Shown: positions 13,899 through 22,790, counted from the first letter of the stretch. The stretch: 64,000 bases of DNA from Thermosynechococcaceae cyanobacterium Okahandja (GCA_041530395.1 CP136945.1:62001-126000), one strand, 5' to 3'. Made by a program: numbers and translations. The notes: generated from the sequence alone by a model not told the origin.

Positions 13899-14369
13899 TT
13901 AGGCCTGTCGCCATGCAGACCACAGCAAGCAGGCAATACCCACATTAATCGCTACATCCGCCAGATTGAAGACCGGAAATTGAATCCAGCGCAGGTCTAA
14001 AAAATCAACAACTTCGCCGGTTAAAAAGCGATCAATCCCATTGCCAAGGGCACCGCCCAGTACGCAGCCGTAGCCCACCTGCTGCCAGCGGTTGAGTCGA
14101 GGTCCCCAAACAGCCCAAGCCATGAGGACTAAACTCACGATCAGCGATAGCCACCGCAACCAAACGCTCCCATTGGCAAAAAGGCTAAAGGCAGCACCGG
14201 TGTTAGTGACGTAGGTAATGTGAAAGATGCCCGGCAGAATCGGGGTGGTTTGCGGCGGTACCGTTAGGACGTAATTGGCCACAACCCATGCCTTTGTCAG
14301 GCGATCTAGCGCCAAACAGAACAGGGCAGTCCACCAAAAATTGGCATTTTTTAACCTTTTTGCCGTCAT
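13899..14369 (-). CDS. lspA: Lipoprotein signal peptidase (signal peptidase II)
   Basis: Membrane aspartic protease that cleaves prolipoprotein signal peptides. It is 156 aa with four predicted helices. The catalytic Asp113 lies in GNGIDRF and Asp138 in FNLADVAIN; the conserved N-terminal Asp22 of LALDRLTK is also present. Its start overlaps the mrp stop by 4 bases (ATGA), so the two are translationally coupled. At least one lipoprotein candidate lies in the window (23977-24621). Confidence 0.95.
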   Translation of the reverse strand: MTAKRLKNANFWWTALFCLALDRLTKAWVVANYVLTVPPQTTPILPGIFHITYVTNTGAAFSLFANGSVWLRWLSLIVSLVLMAWAVWGPRLNRWQQVGYGCVLGGALGNGIDRFLTGEVVDFLDLRWIQFPVFNLADVAINVGIACLLWSAWRQA

Positions 14370-15445
14370 CCCACTGCACTGAGGGCGGCCACTGAGACAC
14401 GGGCAGCCACCTGCTGGGCGATCGCCCGCAGAGCCTGAGCGGAAGCAGACTCCGGATAGTTCAGTAAAATTGGCAGACCCACATCTCCCCCTTCCCGCAC
14501 CGTTAGCTCAAGGGGTACCTGCCCGAGGAGGGGCACGCCCATTTCCGCCGCCAAGGCATCACCGCCGCCGGTACCAAAAATGTCGTAGCGGCGATTCGGT
14601 AAATCCGGCGGGATAAAGTAGCTCATATTTTCCACCAGTCCCAGTACGGCCACGCCCAACTGTTGGAACATGCGTAGGCCACGCCGCGCATCCCCCAAGG
14701 CCACGGTTTGGGGGGTGGTGACAATCACGACACCTGCCATGGGCACCGCTTGGGCAAGAGTTAGCTGGGCATCGCCCGTGCCGGGGGGTAAATCGACAAT
14801 GAGATAGTCGAGGCTGCCCCAGTCACTCTGGTAGAGAAATTGGCGAATGATGCCATTGAGCATGGGGCCACGCCAAATCACGGGCTGATCCCGATCAATT
14901 AAAAAGGCCATCGACACCACCTTGAGGCCATGAGCCACAGGGGGCAGCAGCACATCGCCGCTGGCCTCCTTACGAACCTCCACAATTGCATTCTCAAGCC
15001 CCAGCATGGTGGGGACGTTGGGGCCGTAGATATCCGCGTCAATAATCCCCACACTGGCACCCGCTTGCGCCAAGGCAACCGCCAAATTCACCGCGACTGT
15101 ACTTTTGCCCACCCCGCCTTTGCCACTGGAGACGGCAATAATGTTTTTCACCCCCGGTACATCGGTGCGATCCGGTAGGCTTTTTTGCTGCGGCGTTTCT
15201 GCTGTTACGGTCACTTCTACATCCATGACCCCCGGTAGCGTAAACACGGCTTTTTTACAGTCTTCGACAATGAACTCCCGCAGGGGACAGGCAGGAGTGG
15301 TCAGAACCAAGGTAAACTGCACTCGCCCGTCATGGATCTGCACATTGCGGATCATGTTGAGTTCCACAAGGGAGCGCTGCAGTTCTGGGTCTTCGACAGG
15401 GCGCAAAACAGCCAGTACAGCGTCGGTGGTGAGGGAGGCAGTCAT
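14366..15445 (-). CDS. mrp: Mrp/NBP35 family Fe-S cluster carrier ATPase
   Basis: 359-aa P-loop protein that in related systems carries and transfers Fe-S clusters. It has an N-terminal MIP18 (DUF59) domain with PACPL at 51-55, then a deviant Walker A SGKGGVGKST at 107-116 and the Mrp signature LIVDLPPGTGDAQLTL. The C-terminal CxxC that bridges the cluster in ApbC/Mrp homologs is replaced by FIPPDLPNRRYD, so cluster binding may use other ligands; this seems usual for the cyanobacterial branch as far as I recall. It is first in an mrp-lspA pair. Confidence 0.93.
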   Translation of the reverse strand: MTASLTTDAVLAVLRPVEDPELQRSLVELNMIRNVQIHDGRVQFTLVLTTPACPLREFIVEDCKKAVFTLPGVMDVEVTVTAETPQQKSLPDRTDVPGVKNIIAVSSGKGGVGKSTVAVNLAVALAQAGASVGIIDADIYGPNVPTMLGLENAIVEVRKEASGDVLLPPVAHGLKVVSMAFLIDRDQPVIWRGPMLNGIIRQFLYQSDWGSLDYLIVDLPPGTGDAQLTLAQAVPMAGVVIVTTPQTVALGDARRGLRMFQQLGVAVLGLVENMSYFIPPDLPNRRYDIFGTGGGDALAAEMGVPLLGQVPLELTVREGGDVGLPILLNYPESASAQALRAIAQQVAARVSVAALSAVG

Positions 15446-15686
15446 GAAGGTACGCTAAGTGACGAATCTAGTGCGATCGTACCATTGGTTGCCGATCGCC
15501 TCAAAGCTAGACCATTGCTGATTTTTGCCCTCAGCCCACGACTTCTTCTATCCCTACAGCGGCTGAATGGGGGTTGAAATTTTTAGACTCACCAGTTGCT
15601 CGTCAGCATTCTCAAGGCACGTCATGGCGCATATAAGGGGCATATAATAAGTTTTGTAACAGCCTGCCGAATTCTGTGGATCCAGC

Positions 15687-16154
15687 ATGATTGAACTTCC
15701 TGCTCCGCTGCAGCCAATTATCACCTTTGCCCACCCGGTGTTGATGTGGGTCTTATTTGCCTTAACCCTCTACGCCGCTTATCTGGGGATTCAAACCCGC
15801 CGCCTGCGCTCCCTCACGGGTGATGAAAAAAAAGCACTGGTGCAAGCCAAGGTGAATATCAAGCACCACCAAGTGGGTGCGGTGCTATTAGCATTGATGG
15901 TTTTAGGAACGATTGGCGGGATGGCGGTCACCTACATCAACAACGGTAAGCTCTTTGTTGGCCCCCATCTTTTGGTGGGCTTGACGATGACGGCATTGGT
16001 GGCCATTTCCGCGAGCTTGACCCCCTTTATGCAAAAGGGTAGTGAAGTGGCACGGGCACTGCACATGACCCTCAATATGCTCTTGGTGGCCTTCTTTGGC
16101 TGGCAGGCCGTGACCGGCGTGCAAATTGTGCAGCGTATCCTAAACGCGAACTAG
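15687..16154 (+). CDS. DUF4079 family membrane protein
   Basis: 155-aa integral membrane protein with about four helices (near 14-31, 62-80, 90-108, 128-146). It carries His residues in FAHPVLMW, KHHQVG and GPHLLVG that could bind haem or metal. It matches the cyanobacterial/plastid DUF4079 family, whose role is not established; a b-type cytochrome-like fold has been suggested for such His-bearing four-helix proteins (inference). A -10-like TATAAT is at 15643-15648. It stands alone between mrp and an ABC ATPase. Confidence 0.8.
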   Translation: MIELPAPLQPIITFAHPVLMWVLFALTLYAAYLGIQTRRLRSLTGDEKKALVQAKVNIKHHQVGAVLLALMVLGTIGGMAVTYINNGKLFVGPHLLVGLTMTALVAISASLTPFMQKGSEVARALHMTLNMLLVAFFGWQAVTGVQIVQRILNAN

Positions 16155-16248
16155 TGCCGCTAGCGCCCCTGTGGGCAATTGCAAAATCTCCGCAACAAGC
16201 AGCGTCTTTTATGCCAGAATAAGACTGTTTAGATTACTGCAAATGATT

Positions 16249-16275
16249 CCTAGGGGTATATGGCCCTAGGGGTAT
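16249..16275. repeat. Direct repeat upstream of FutC-like ATPase
   Basis: CCTAGGGGTAT occurs at 16249-16259 and again at 16265-16275, a 16-base step. The second copy overlaps the palindrome CCCTAGGG (16264-16271). It lies 28 bases before the ATG of the FutC-like gene. Operator or chance is not decidable here. Confidence 0.5.
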
Positions 16276-16302
16276 TGGCGGACAGTTTATTTTCTGGCAG
16301 CG

Positions 16303-17376
16303 ATGACAACTCTTTCTCCGATAACTTCTACGACCACAGCCGTAGAACTAACAAATGTACGCAAGACCTTTGGTACGGTTCCCGCCGTTAACGATGTCAG
16401 CCTGAGGGTACAGGAGGGAGAAATTCTCGGCTTGCTTGGGCCGTCTGGCTGTGGCAAGACCACGTTACTGCGATTGATTGCCGGTTTAGATACCCCCGAT
16501 GGGGGCATCATTGCCATTGGCGATCGCCCCGTGAGTGCCACCAACCTCTTTGTGCCGCCGGAGCAGCGATCGCTCGGGATGGTGTTCCAAGACTTTGCCC
16601 TTTTTCCCCACCTGACCGTAGCTGAAAATATTGCCTTTGGCTTGCAGCAACGCTTAACGAAAAAACAAATCCACGAGCGGGTAGCGGCGGTACTGGCCCT
16701 AGTGCATTTGCAGGGACTCGAAAAGCGCTATCCCCACGAACTCTCGGGCGGTCAGCAGCAGCGGGTGGCCTTAGCGCGGGCGATCGCTCCCCAGCCGGCG
16801 GTGATTCTCTTAGATGAACCCCTGAGTAACCTCGATGCCCAAGTGCGGCTCCAGCTTCGGGAGGAATTGCGCTCCATTCTGAAGGCTGCTGGCACCACGG
16901 CCATTTTTGTAACCCACGATCAAGAGGAAGCCCTGAGCCTCTCGGATCGCTTAGCCGTGATGCGTCACGGTTGCCTCGAGCAGGTGGGCACCCCTGAAGA
17001 GATTTACTGTCACCCCGCCTCCCGGTTTGTGGCGGGCTTTATTAGCCAAGCCAACTTTTTGAGTGCCTGTGCCCAAGGGGCTTGTGTCCTCACCGATGTG
17101 GGCACCTTTCCCCTGCCAGAGGTGCTGCCGCCTGTCGAGGGTGAATTAATGATCCGCGAAGAGGACCTAAAACTAGCGCCCCAGAGCGATTCTGGCTTGC
17201 CCCTCGTGGTGCGCGATCGCCAGTTCTTGGGGCGGGAATACCGCTACTGTGTGCAGACCCCCTCCGGCAAAGAACTTCACGCCCGCGCCCCCATGGATGT
17301 GGTGATTCCCATTGGCGCAACGGTCTCCTTAACGGCTGCCGCTGAAGCGGTGCGCTTTTTCCCCAAAGGGGCATGA
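16303..17376 (+). CDS. ABC transporter ATPase, FutC/FbpC-like (iron(III) type)
   Basis: 357-aa ABC ATPase. Walker A GPSGCGKT is at 46-53, signature LSGGQQQR from 147, Walker B VILLDEP at 167-173, and the D-loop, H-loop (FVTHDQEEA) and a C-terminal TOBE-like regulatory domain (about 240-357) follow. FVPPEQRSLGMVFQDFALFPHLTV is typical of ferric-iron (FutC/FbpC) importers, with spermidine/thiosulfate ATPases the next alternative. No permease or binding protein is adjacent, as is common for scattered fut genes in cyanobacteria. Two copies of a direct repeat precede it. Start at ATG 16303. Confidence 0.82.
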   Translation: MTTLSPITSTTTAVELTNVRKTFGTVPAVNDVSLRVQEGEILGLLGPSGCGKTTLLRLIAGLDTPDGGIIAIGDRPVSATNLFVPPEQRSLGMVFQDFALFPHLTVAENIAFGLQQRLTKKQIHERVAAVLALVHLQGLEKRYPHELSGGQQQRVALARAIAPQPAVILLDEPLSNLDAQVRLQLREELRSILKAAGTTAIFVTHDQEEALSLSDRLAVMRHGCLEQVGTPEEIYCHPASRFVAGFISQANFLSACAQGACVLTDVGTFPLPEVLPPVEGELMIREEDLKLAPQSDSGLPLVVRDRQFLGREYRYCVQTPSGKELHARAPMDVVIPIGATVSLTAAAEAVRFFPKGA

Positions 17377-17409
17377 GCTACAATGGGGGCAATCTCACAG
17401 GAGTGTGCT

Positions 17410-17622
17410 ATGGCCATCAAAAAAGGAGATTGTGTTAAGGTTATTGCCGAAAAACTGGCCAATAGTTTAGAAGCCCTTGCCAGCGATCGCCGCTATCCCC
17501 CCTACCTCTTTGAAGGCCGCGGCGAAGTAGTGGAGATTCGGGGTGACTACGCCCAAATTAAATTTCCGGTGCCCACCCCCACCGTTTGGTTACGCCTTGA
17601 TCAACTCGAAGTGAGCCAGTAA
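17410..17622 (+). CDS. ndhO: NAD(P)H-quinone oxidoreductase subunit O
   Basis: 70-aa peripheral subunit of the photosynthetic NDH-1 complex, found only in oxygenic phototrophs. It reads [19 protein letters not shown], then [30 protein letters not shown] and a WLRLDQLE tail, all family hallmarks. The ATG at 17410 is preferred over an upstream in-frame start because AGGAG (17399-17403) sits correctly before it. Its TAA (17620-17622) is immediately followed by the ATG of mdh with no gap, suggesting coupled translation. Confidence 0.95.
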   Translation: MAIKKGDCVKVIAEKLANSLEALASDRRYPPYLFEGRGEVVEIRGDYAQIKFPVPTPTVWLRLDQLEVSQ

Positions 17623-18558
17623 ATGTCTAGCCGGGTCGCCGTCCTCGGTGCGGGGAACGTCGGCAGTGCCCTTGCCCAACGGCTGGTGGAGGGGAACATT
17701 GCTGATGTTGTCCTCCTCGATGTCATTGACGGGCGACCCCAAGGGCTTGCCCTTGATCTAACTCAATCGCGCTTACTGCAGGGACACGATCGCCAACTGT
17801 TGGGCACCACCAACTACGACGACATTGCCGGAGTTGATGTGGTCGTGATTACGGCAGGCTTTCCCCGCAAACCCGGTATGAGCCGCGATGACTTACTGAA
17901 GCTCAACGGCAACCTGATCCAAGAGATTACCCGGCAAGCCGTGGCGGTTGCGCCCGAGGCCGTCTATATCGTGGTCACCAATCCCTTGGATGTCATGACC
18001 CACGTCGCATGGCAGGTCAGTGGGCTACCCCCACAGCGGGTGATGGGAATGGCCGGGGTTTTAGACGCTGCCCGCTTTGCCGCCTTCATTGCCCTTGAGT
18101 TAAACATTTCTGTCAAAGACATTCGCGCCATGGTGCTCGGAGGGCACGGGGATCTGATGGTGCCCTTACCCCGCTACTCGAGTGTCAGCGGCATTCCCAT
18201 TACCGAACTGCTACCGCCTAACACCATTGAGCGGCTCATTCACCGTACCCGCCATGGCGGTGCCGAAATCGTTAACCTACTGCAAACGGGTAGCGCCTTT
18301 TATACCCCTGCCGCTGCCGCTGCCCTAATGGTAGAGGCCATTCTTGCCAATCATGCGCGGTTGTTACCCGTATGTGCCTACGTCCAGCAGGCCTACCATC
18401 TCAGGGAGATGTACGTTGGGGTACCCGCCCGCATCGATCGCCAAGGGGTTGCCCAGGTCATCGAGTTACCTCTCACCGAAGCGGAGTTGCAGGCACTACA
18501 CGCTTCCGCCCAAGCCGTCCAAAAAGTGATTGCCACCACCCGCAACCTGCTTGCATAG
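17623..18558 (+). CDS. mdh: Malate dehydrogenase (LDH-like class)
   Basis: 311-aa NAD-dependent dehydrogenase of the LDH/MDH superfamily. The Rossmann GAGNVG is at 9-14, Asp33 ends beta-2 (NAD preference), RKPGMSR at 82-88 supplies the malate/oxaloacetate-binding Arg residues (Gln in place of Arg would mean lactate), and catalytic His175 is in GGHGD. It interconverts malate and oxaloacetate; cyanobacterial MDH serves the incomplete TCA route. It begins on the base after the ndhO stop, so NDH-1 assembly and NAD redox chemistry share a transcript. Confidence 0.94.
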   Translation: MSSRVAVLGAGNVGSALAQRLVEGNIADVVLLDVIDGRPQGLALDLTQSRLLQGHDRQLLGTTNYDDIAGVDVVVITAGFPRKPGMSRDDLLKLNGNLIQEITRQAVAVAPEAVYIVVTNPLDVMTHVAWQVSGLPPQRVMGMAGVLDAARFAAFIALELNISVKDIRAMVLGGHGDLMVPLPRYSSVSGIPITELLPPNTIERLIHRTRHGGAEIVNLLQTGSAFYTPAAAAALMVEAILANHARLLPVCAYVQQAYHLREMYVGVPARIDRQGVAQVIELPLTEAELQALHASAQAVQKVIATTRNLLA

Positions 18559-18602
18559 CAATTTTCAGCATCCCTCGATATGATGGAGGCAATGCCGTTG
18601 CT

Positions 18603-18620
18603 TAACATTTAGTAATGTTA
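18603..18620. repeat. Inverted repeat over the start of the folate transporter gene
   Basis: TAACATT (18603-18609) and AATGTTA (18614-18620) form a perfect dyad with a 4-base centre that overlaps the ATG at 18615. A similar string, GCTTAACATTTAG, recurs at 42719-42731 before alr. It could be an operator or an mRNA hairpin hiding the start codon. Confidence 0.4.
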
Positions 18621-19985
18621 GTACAACCTTCGCAACCCCAACGTGGGCTTCAGTGGCTTCAGAAAACGCTGCTGTTTGGCCAAGAACCCAGTGGCGAGCT
18701 GTTGGCCATTTTGCTGGTCTATTTTGTGCAGGGGGTGCTAGGGTTAGCACGGCTGGCCATTAGCTTTTTCTTTAAGGATGAGTTAGGGCTATCGCCTGCA
18801 GAAGTTGCCGCACTGATGGGGGTGGCCGCCCTACCGTGGGTGATCAAGCCCGTCTTTGGCTTAATCTCCGATAGCGTGCCCCTCTTTGGCTTTCGTCGCC
18901 GCTCGTACCTTGTTCTTTCCGGACTACTCGGCTGTGGCGCATGGCTCAGCTTAGGGACATGGGTGCAAACCCCCGCCCAAGCCACTCTTGCCATCGTGGC
19001 CGCCTCCATTGCCATTGCCCTCAGCGATGTGATTGTAGATTCGTTGGTCGTGGAGCGCGCCCGCCAAGAATCCGCGACGGAGATGGGAACCTTGCAGTCC
19101 CTGAGTTGGGCTGCCACCGCCTTGGGGGGTATTCTCACGGCCTACTTTAGTGGTCAACTGCTGCAATGGATGAGTACGCGCACCGTCTTTTTACTCACTG
19201 CCACGTTTCCACTGCTGGTGTCGGCAGTGGCCGGGGCGATCGCCGAAGCCCGCGTAAGCGCCGCGCCAGATCTACAGCAAACATGGCAGCACATTACCCG
19301 TGTGCGTCAGGCGATGATGCAAAAAAGTATTTGGCTACCGGTGGCCTTTCTGTTTCTTTGGCAGGCGACACCCGGGTCAGAATCGGCGTTATTTTTTTTC
19401 ACGACCAACGAGTTAGGATTTGAGCCAGAATTTTTAGGCCGCGTCCGCCTCGTTACCAGTGTGGCCTCCTTGCTGGGGATATGGCTCTTTCAGCGCTATC
19501 TAAAAACCTTGCCCATCCGCACCATCTTTTTCTGGAGCACCATTCTTTCGACCGTGTTGGGCTTGTCCAGCTTAATTTTGGTCACCCATCTGAATCGCCA
19601 GTGGGGCATCAGTGATCAGTGGTTTAGCTTGGGGGATAGCCTAATTTTAGCGGTGATGGGGCAAATTGCCTTTATGCCCGTGCTGGTGTTGGCAGCTCGC
19701 CTGTGCCCTCCCGGGATTGAAGCAACCCTGTTTGCGCTGCTGATGTCCATTAGCAACCTTGCCAATTTAGTCTCCCATGAACTGGGGGCACTCTTGACCC
19801 ATTGGCTAGGCATTACCGAGCATAACTTCGAGCAATTGTGGCTGCTGGTGCTCATTACAAACATGAGTACCCTGCTGCCGTTGCCTCTACTCAGTTGGCT
19901 GCCCCAGCAGATGACACCCCCCACCGCTGGTGTCGCTCAAGCGAAGTGTTCTACAGGTGTTGAATTGGAGCCAAGCGTTTCATGA
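18615..19985 (+). CDS. Folate/biopterin transporter family (MFS-like)
   Basis: 456-aa membrane protein with about 12 helices. It matches the folate-biopterin transporter (FBT) family known from cyanobacteria, plastids and trypanosomatids: FVQGVLGLARLAISFFFKDELGLSPA in the first repeat, KPVFGLISDSVPLFGFRRRSYL after helix 2, and ALSDVIVDSLVVERAR. Substrate is inferred from family (folates/pterins), not shown. It overlaps the downstream carotenoid oxygenase by 4 bases. No strong ribosome-binding site is visible before ATG 18615, which lies inside an inverted repeat. Confidence 0.85.
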   Translation: MLVQPSQPQRGLQWLQKTLLFGQEPSGELLAILLVYFVQGVLGLARLAISFFFKDELGLSPAEVAALMGVAALPWVIKPVFGLISDSVPLFGFRRRSYLVLSGLLGCGAWLSLGTWVQTPAQATLAIVAASIAIALSDVIVDSLVVERARQESATEMGTLQSLSWAATALGGILTAYFSGQLLQWMSTRTVFLLTATFPLLVSAVAGAIAEARVSAAPDLQQTWQHITRVRQAMMQKSIWLPVAFLFLWQATPGSESALFFFTTNELGFEPEFLGRVRLVTSVASLLGIWLFQRYLKTLPIRTIFFWSTILSTVLGLSSLILVTHLNRQWGISDQWFSLGDSLILAVMGQIAFMPVLVLAARLCPPGIEATLFALLMSISNLANLVSHELGALLTHWLGITEHNFEQLWLLVLITNMSTLLPLPLLSWLPQQMTPPTAGVAQAKCSTGVELEPSVS

Positions 19986-21448
19986 CCGGAGTTCTCGATC
20001 GCCCCTATAGCATGGCCGATTGGCGGGGGGGCACCCAATCCCTGCGGGAAGAATACGACTACTGGATTGATGAGGTGGAGGGCACCGTCCCCCCAGACCT
20101 GAACGGCACCCTTTACCGCAACGGCCCCGGACTACTCGAGCGTGGTGGCGTGCCTTTGGCCCATCCCTTTGATGGGGATGGCATGATCTGTGCCTTTCGC
20201 TTTGACCATGGCCGCGTTCACTTTCGCAATCGCTACGTGCGCACCGCCGGATTTCTGGAAGAGGAAAACGCAAATCGCCTCCTTTATCGGGGTGTTTTTG
20301 GCACCCAAAAGCCCGGGGGCTGGCTGGCCAATGCCTTCGATACGCGGATTAAAAATATTGCCAATACCCATGTGATTTACTGGGGCGGTAAGTTACTGGC
20401 CCTGTGGGAAGCGAGTCTGCCCCATCGCCTTGATCCGGTCACCCTAGAGACCCTAGGGTTAGATGATCTCAACGGCTTGCTCGGCGCTAACGATGCCTTT
20501 GCGGCGCACCCCCGCTTCGACCCCCAAACTCAGCGGCTGGTTAATTTTGGCGTCAAGCCGGGGCTGAGTACCCGCATTCACCTCTACGAATTTGCCGCCA
20601 GTGGCGAGTGTGTGTCCCAACCGGTCTTTCAGATTCCCGGTTTTGCCTTTATTCACGATTTTGCCCTCACCCCCCACTACGCCATTGTGTTTCAGAATCC
20701 GGTGCGGCTCAATCCGTTTCCGTACTTGCTGGGGTTGCGCGGCGCGGCACAGTGTATTGCCTTTAACGCTAACGAGCCAACCCGCATCTGGTTACTGCCG
20801 CGAGCGGGTGGAAAGCCGCAGCCGTTTACCATGCCCGCCTGCTTTGTCTTTCACCATGCCAATGCCTATGAGGTGGGGGACGAAATTCACATTGAGTCTA
20901 TTGCCTACAGCCATTTTCCCACCCTAGAGCCGGGAACAGATTTTCGTGAGGTCAATTTTGCTGCCCTGCCCGCCAGTCTGCTGTGGCAAATCACGATTAA
21001 TCGCTCGACTGGCAAGGTGCAATCCACCATTGTGGACGATCGCCCCTGTGAGTTTCCGGTCGTGCATCCGGCCAAGGTGGGGCAACCCTACCGCTATACC
21101 TATCTTGCGGCGGGCCATGATCCCAAGGTAAATGCTCCGTTGCAGGCGCTTTGGCGTTGCGATCGCGACACCGGCGAGCAGCAGTTTTGGTCCGCAGCTC
21201 CCAAAGGCTTTGTCAGCGAACCCATTTTTGTCCCCCGTGGCCTTGCGCCGCAGCAATTTCTCTGGCAGGGTGCCCAAGGGGAAGACGACGGCTGGCTCTT
21301 GCAGGTGATGTACGATGCCGGTTCTGGCAAATCCCAGTTATTAATTTTTGATGCCGCAGCCATTCATGCCGGCCCCGTTGCCCGCCTCACCTTAAAGCAT
21401 CATATTCCCTACGGCTTACACGGATCCTTTACAACCTACATGACCTAA
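19982..21448 (+). CDS. Carotenoid oxygenase (apocarotenoid-15,15'-oxygenase type)
   Basis: 488-aa RPE65-family non-haem iron dioxygenase that cleaves apocarotenals/carotenoids, e.g. to retinal. The four Fe2+-ligand histidines fit the family spacing: His176 (AHPRFD), His225 (FIHDFA), His291 (FVFHHANA) and His480 (GLHGSF). RNGPG near 46-50 and HPFDGDGM at 61-68 mark the beta-propeller entry. Size and motifs resemble the Synechocystis ACO (Diox1) more than NCED-type enzymes. Its ATG overlaps the transporter stop by 4 bases, giving a two-gene operon. Confidence 0.92.
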   Translation: MTGVLDRPYSMADWRGGTQSLREEYDYWIDEVEGTVPPDLNGTLYRNGPGLLERGGVPLAHPFDGDGMICAFRFDHGRVHFRNRYVRTAGFLEEENANRLLYRGVFGTQKPGGWLANAFDTRIKNIANTHVIYWGGKLLALWEASLPHRLDPVTLETLGLDDLNGLLGANDAFAAHPRFDPQTQRLVNFGVKPGLSTRIHLYEFAASGECVSQPVFQIPGFAFIHDFALTPHYAIVFQNPVRLNPFPYLLGLRGAAQCIAFNANEPTRIWLLPRAGGKPQPFTMPACFVFHHANAYEVGDEIHIESIAYSHFPTLEPGTDFREVNFAALPASLLWQITINRSTGKVQSTIVDDRPCEFPVVHPAKVGQPYRYTYLAAGHDPKVNAPLQALWRCDRDTGEQQFWSAAPKGFVSEPIFVPRGLAPQQFLWQGAQGEDDGWLLQVMYDAGSGKSQLLIFDAAAIHAGPVARLTLKHHIPYGLHGSFTTYMT

Positions 21449-21556
21449 AGGAAGGAAAAGGCAATCACCCGTTGTAGGGTCAACTTCTGTACTATACTTA
21501 TGCCGTGAGGCATGTCACTCAGCGACGTCAGGAACGAGCGTCAGGAAACGAAGCAC

Positions 21557-22033
21557 ATGAATGAATTTGACACACCACCATCCACCGAAACAACCCACAC
21601 GGAAGCGCCCCTTACTGGGTTAGATAGCACCCCAGCAGGGAGCTTAGCCGGACGCGAACTGGCAAAGCCAGCACCAGCAGCGGGTGGGTTAACGGATGAA
21701 CAGTGGCAGCAAGCTCGCGAAAAGCTCTACTGGCTGCTGACGGTTTTTCCCGATCAGGTGGGACATTTTTGGGGCGAGTATAAGCAGCCCCTCCGCACCC
21801 TTTTCATTATTTTGGCAACGGTTCCGTTTGTGGCACTGGCGATCGCCATTCTGGAAGTGGTCAACGCCATTCCGCTTCTAGCCCCTACCTGTCAACTCAT
21901 CGGCTTTGGCTACGGCACGTGGTTTCTCTATCGCTACGTGCTGTTTGACGCTGGGCGGCGCGAGTTCACCCAAAAAGTCAACGATTATAAGCAACGCATT
22001 CTAGGAGACATTAACTCCTCGAATCCGTCTTAA
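21557..22033 (+). CDS. CAAD-domain thylakoid curvature protein (CurT/CURT1-like)
   Basis: 158-aa protein with an acidic, Pro/Thr-rich N-terminus (about 1-60), then a CAAD domain: an amphipathic helix (LTDEQWQQAREKLYWLL), two closely spaced transmembrane helices (about 92-112 and 116-136) and a second amphipathic helix (RREFTQKVNDYKQRIL). This topology is that of CURT1/CurT proteins, which bend thylakoid membranes. ATG 21557 is chosen over an upstream in-frame start for its AGGAAA site and because the residues before it look non-coding. A CAAD domain also occurs in some aminoacyl-tRNA synthetases; none is attached here. Confidence 0.85.
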   Translation: MNEFDTPPSTETTHTEAPLTGLDSTPAGSLAGRELAKPAPAAGGLTDEQWQQAREKLYWLLTVFPDQVGHFWGEYKQPLRTLFIILATVPFVALAIAILEVVNAIPLLAPTCQLIGFGYGTWFLYRYVLFDAGRREFTQKVNDYKQRILGDINSSNPS

Positions 22034-22107
22034 CCTACCCCGTTGGTACAAGTAGTTACTGCTTCTTGTCGGCTCTTCTAGACGTGGGGTGAAAATGGTG
22101 CTGAACC

Positions 22108-22131
22108 TATCACCACATAACCAGAAGAGCC
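22108..22131 (+). repeat. Copy 1 of a short repeat flanking the HicAB locus
   Basis: TATCACCACATAACCAGA and following bases match 22767-22790 at 16 of the first 18 positions, same strand. It also contains one arm of an inverted repeat, GGCTCTTCT (22071-22079) with AGAAGAGCC (22123-22131), loop 43 bases. The 22034-22224 spacer holds no gene. Confidence 0.5.
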
Positions 22132-22224
22132 ATCTTAGTGTTGGCAATAACGATGAAGTTGAGCCACCGCATATAGCTTCTGATGCTCACGCATGTTTCC
22201 AATACGGTCGGTGCTAACGCAGTG

Positions 22225-22440
22225 CTAGGCGGCAACCTCGACATAGGCCGAAGAAGTGGTTGGTTGTGGAATTTCTAGCCCTTCCGACCTTAAACCATCC
22301 AAGTGGAACTCTACCGCCTCACGCATATTTTGTTCAACTTCTTCACGGGTTGCCCCTGTCGAGACACATCCCGGTAAATCTGGAGAATAAGCAGAATATC
22401 CAGTTTCCGTCTGCTCAATTACAATAAGATACTGCATCAT
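22225..22440 (-). CDS. hicB: HicB family antitoxin
   Basis: 71-aa HicB-fold protein: MMQYLIVIEQTETGYSAYSPDLPGCVSTGATREEVEQNMREAVEFHLDGL followed by a short tail. The SPDLPGC and T..E...N..EAIE-like motifs are typical. HicB binds and neutralises the HicA mRNA interferase. It lacks the C-terminal DNA-binding domain of long HicBs, so it is the short form. Its first ATG (22440-22438) overlaps the hicA stop (22439-22437). It sits in an AT-rich, repeat-flanked accessory pocket. Confidence 0.85.
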   Translation of the reverse strand: MMQYLIVIEQTETGYSAYSPDLPGCVSTGATREEVEQNMREAVEFHLDGLRSEGLEIPQPTTSSAYVEVAA

Positions 22441-22622
22441 TTCAGCCCTGCCTGTTTCAGGATGCTATTCAACGTTCCCTGCGCCAGAACATCACCCAGT
22501 TTTCCGGGTACAGTGACTAAACCTCGCTTGACAGAATGTTTATACTGACGATGACTACCCCGTATCCGAACCAGATACCAGCCATCTTGCTCGAGTAGTT
22601 TGATGACATCCCTAACCTTTAC
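22437..22622 (-). pseudogene. hicA: HicA mRNA interferase-like toxin, no standard start codon
   Basis: An open frame of 61 codons, VKVRDVIKLLEQDGWYLVRIRG.. SHRQYKHSVKRGLVTVPGK.. LAQGTLNSILKQAGLK, matches the dsRBD-like HicA fold, including the catalytic His of GSHRQYKH. The place where ATG is expected is GTA (22622-22620), preceded in frame by GGC and TGA, and no ATG/GTG/TTG occurs before the domain core. So it is either inactivated at the start codon, started at a rare codon such as ATC (sixth in-frame position on), or a sequence error. The rest of the frame is undamaged. Stop overlaps the hicB start. Confidence 0.75.
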
Positions 22623-22766
22623 GCCTCAAACTTACAAAATACGCAGGTATTTGTCAACGCGGATTTTCTGATTTCTTTGTAGAAATAACGAAGCTTATAT
22701 TAGTTTCTTTTGTACTAAGTGTTTGGAAAGTTTACCTTAACTAGGTTACAGGCTAGAAGCTCGGCG

Positions 22767-22790
22767 TATCACCGCATAACCAAAGACTCC
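22767..22790 (+). repeat. Copy 2 of the short repeat flanking the HicAB locus
   Basis: TATCACCGCATAACCAAA and following bases, related to 22108-22131. It lies in the spacer after the COG0523 gene (minus strand). The 22623-22825 stretch is AT-rich and otherwise featureless apart from a TTGACA (minus strand, 22657-22652) that could serve hicAB. Confidence 0.5.
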
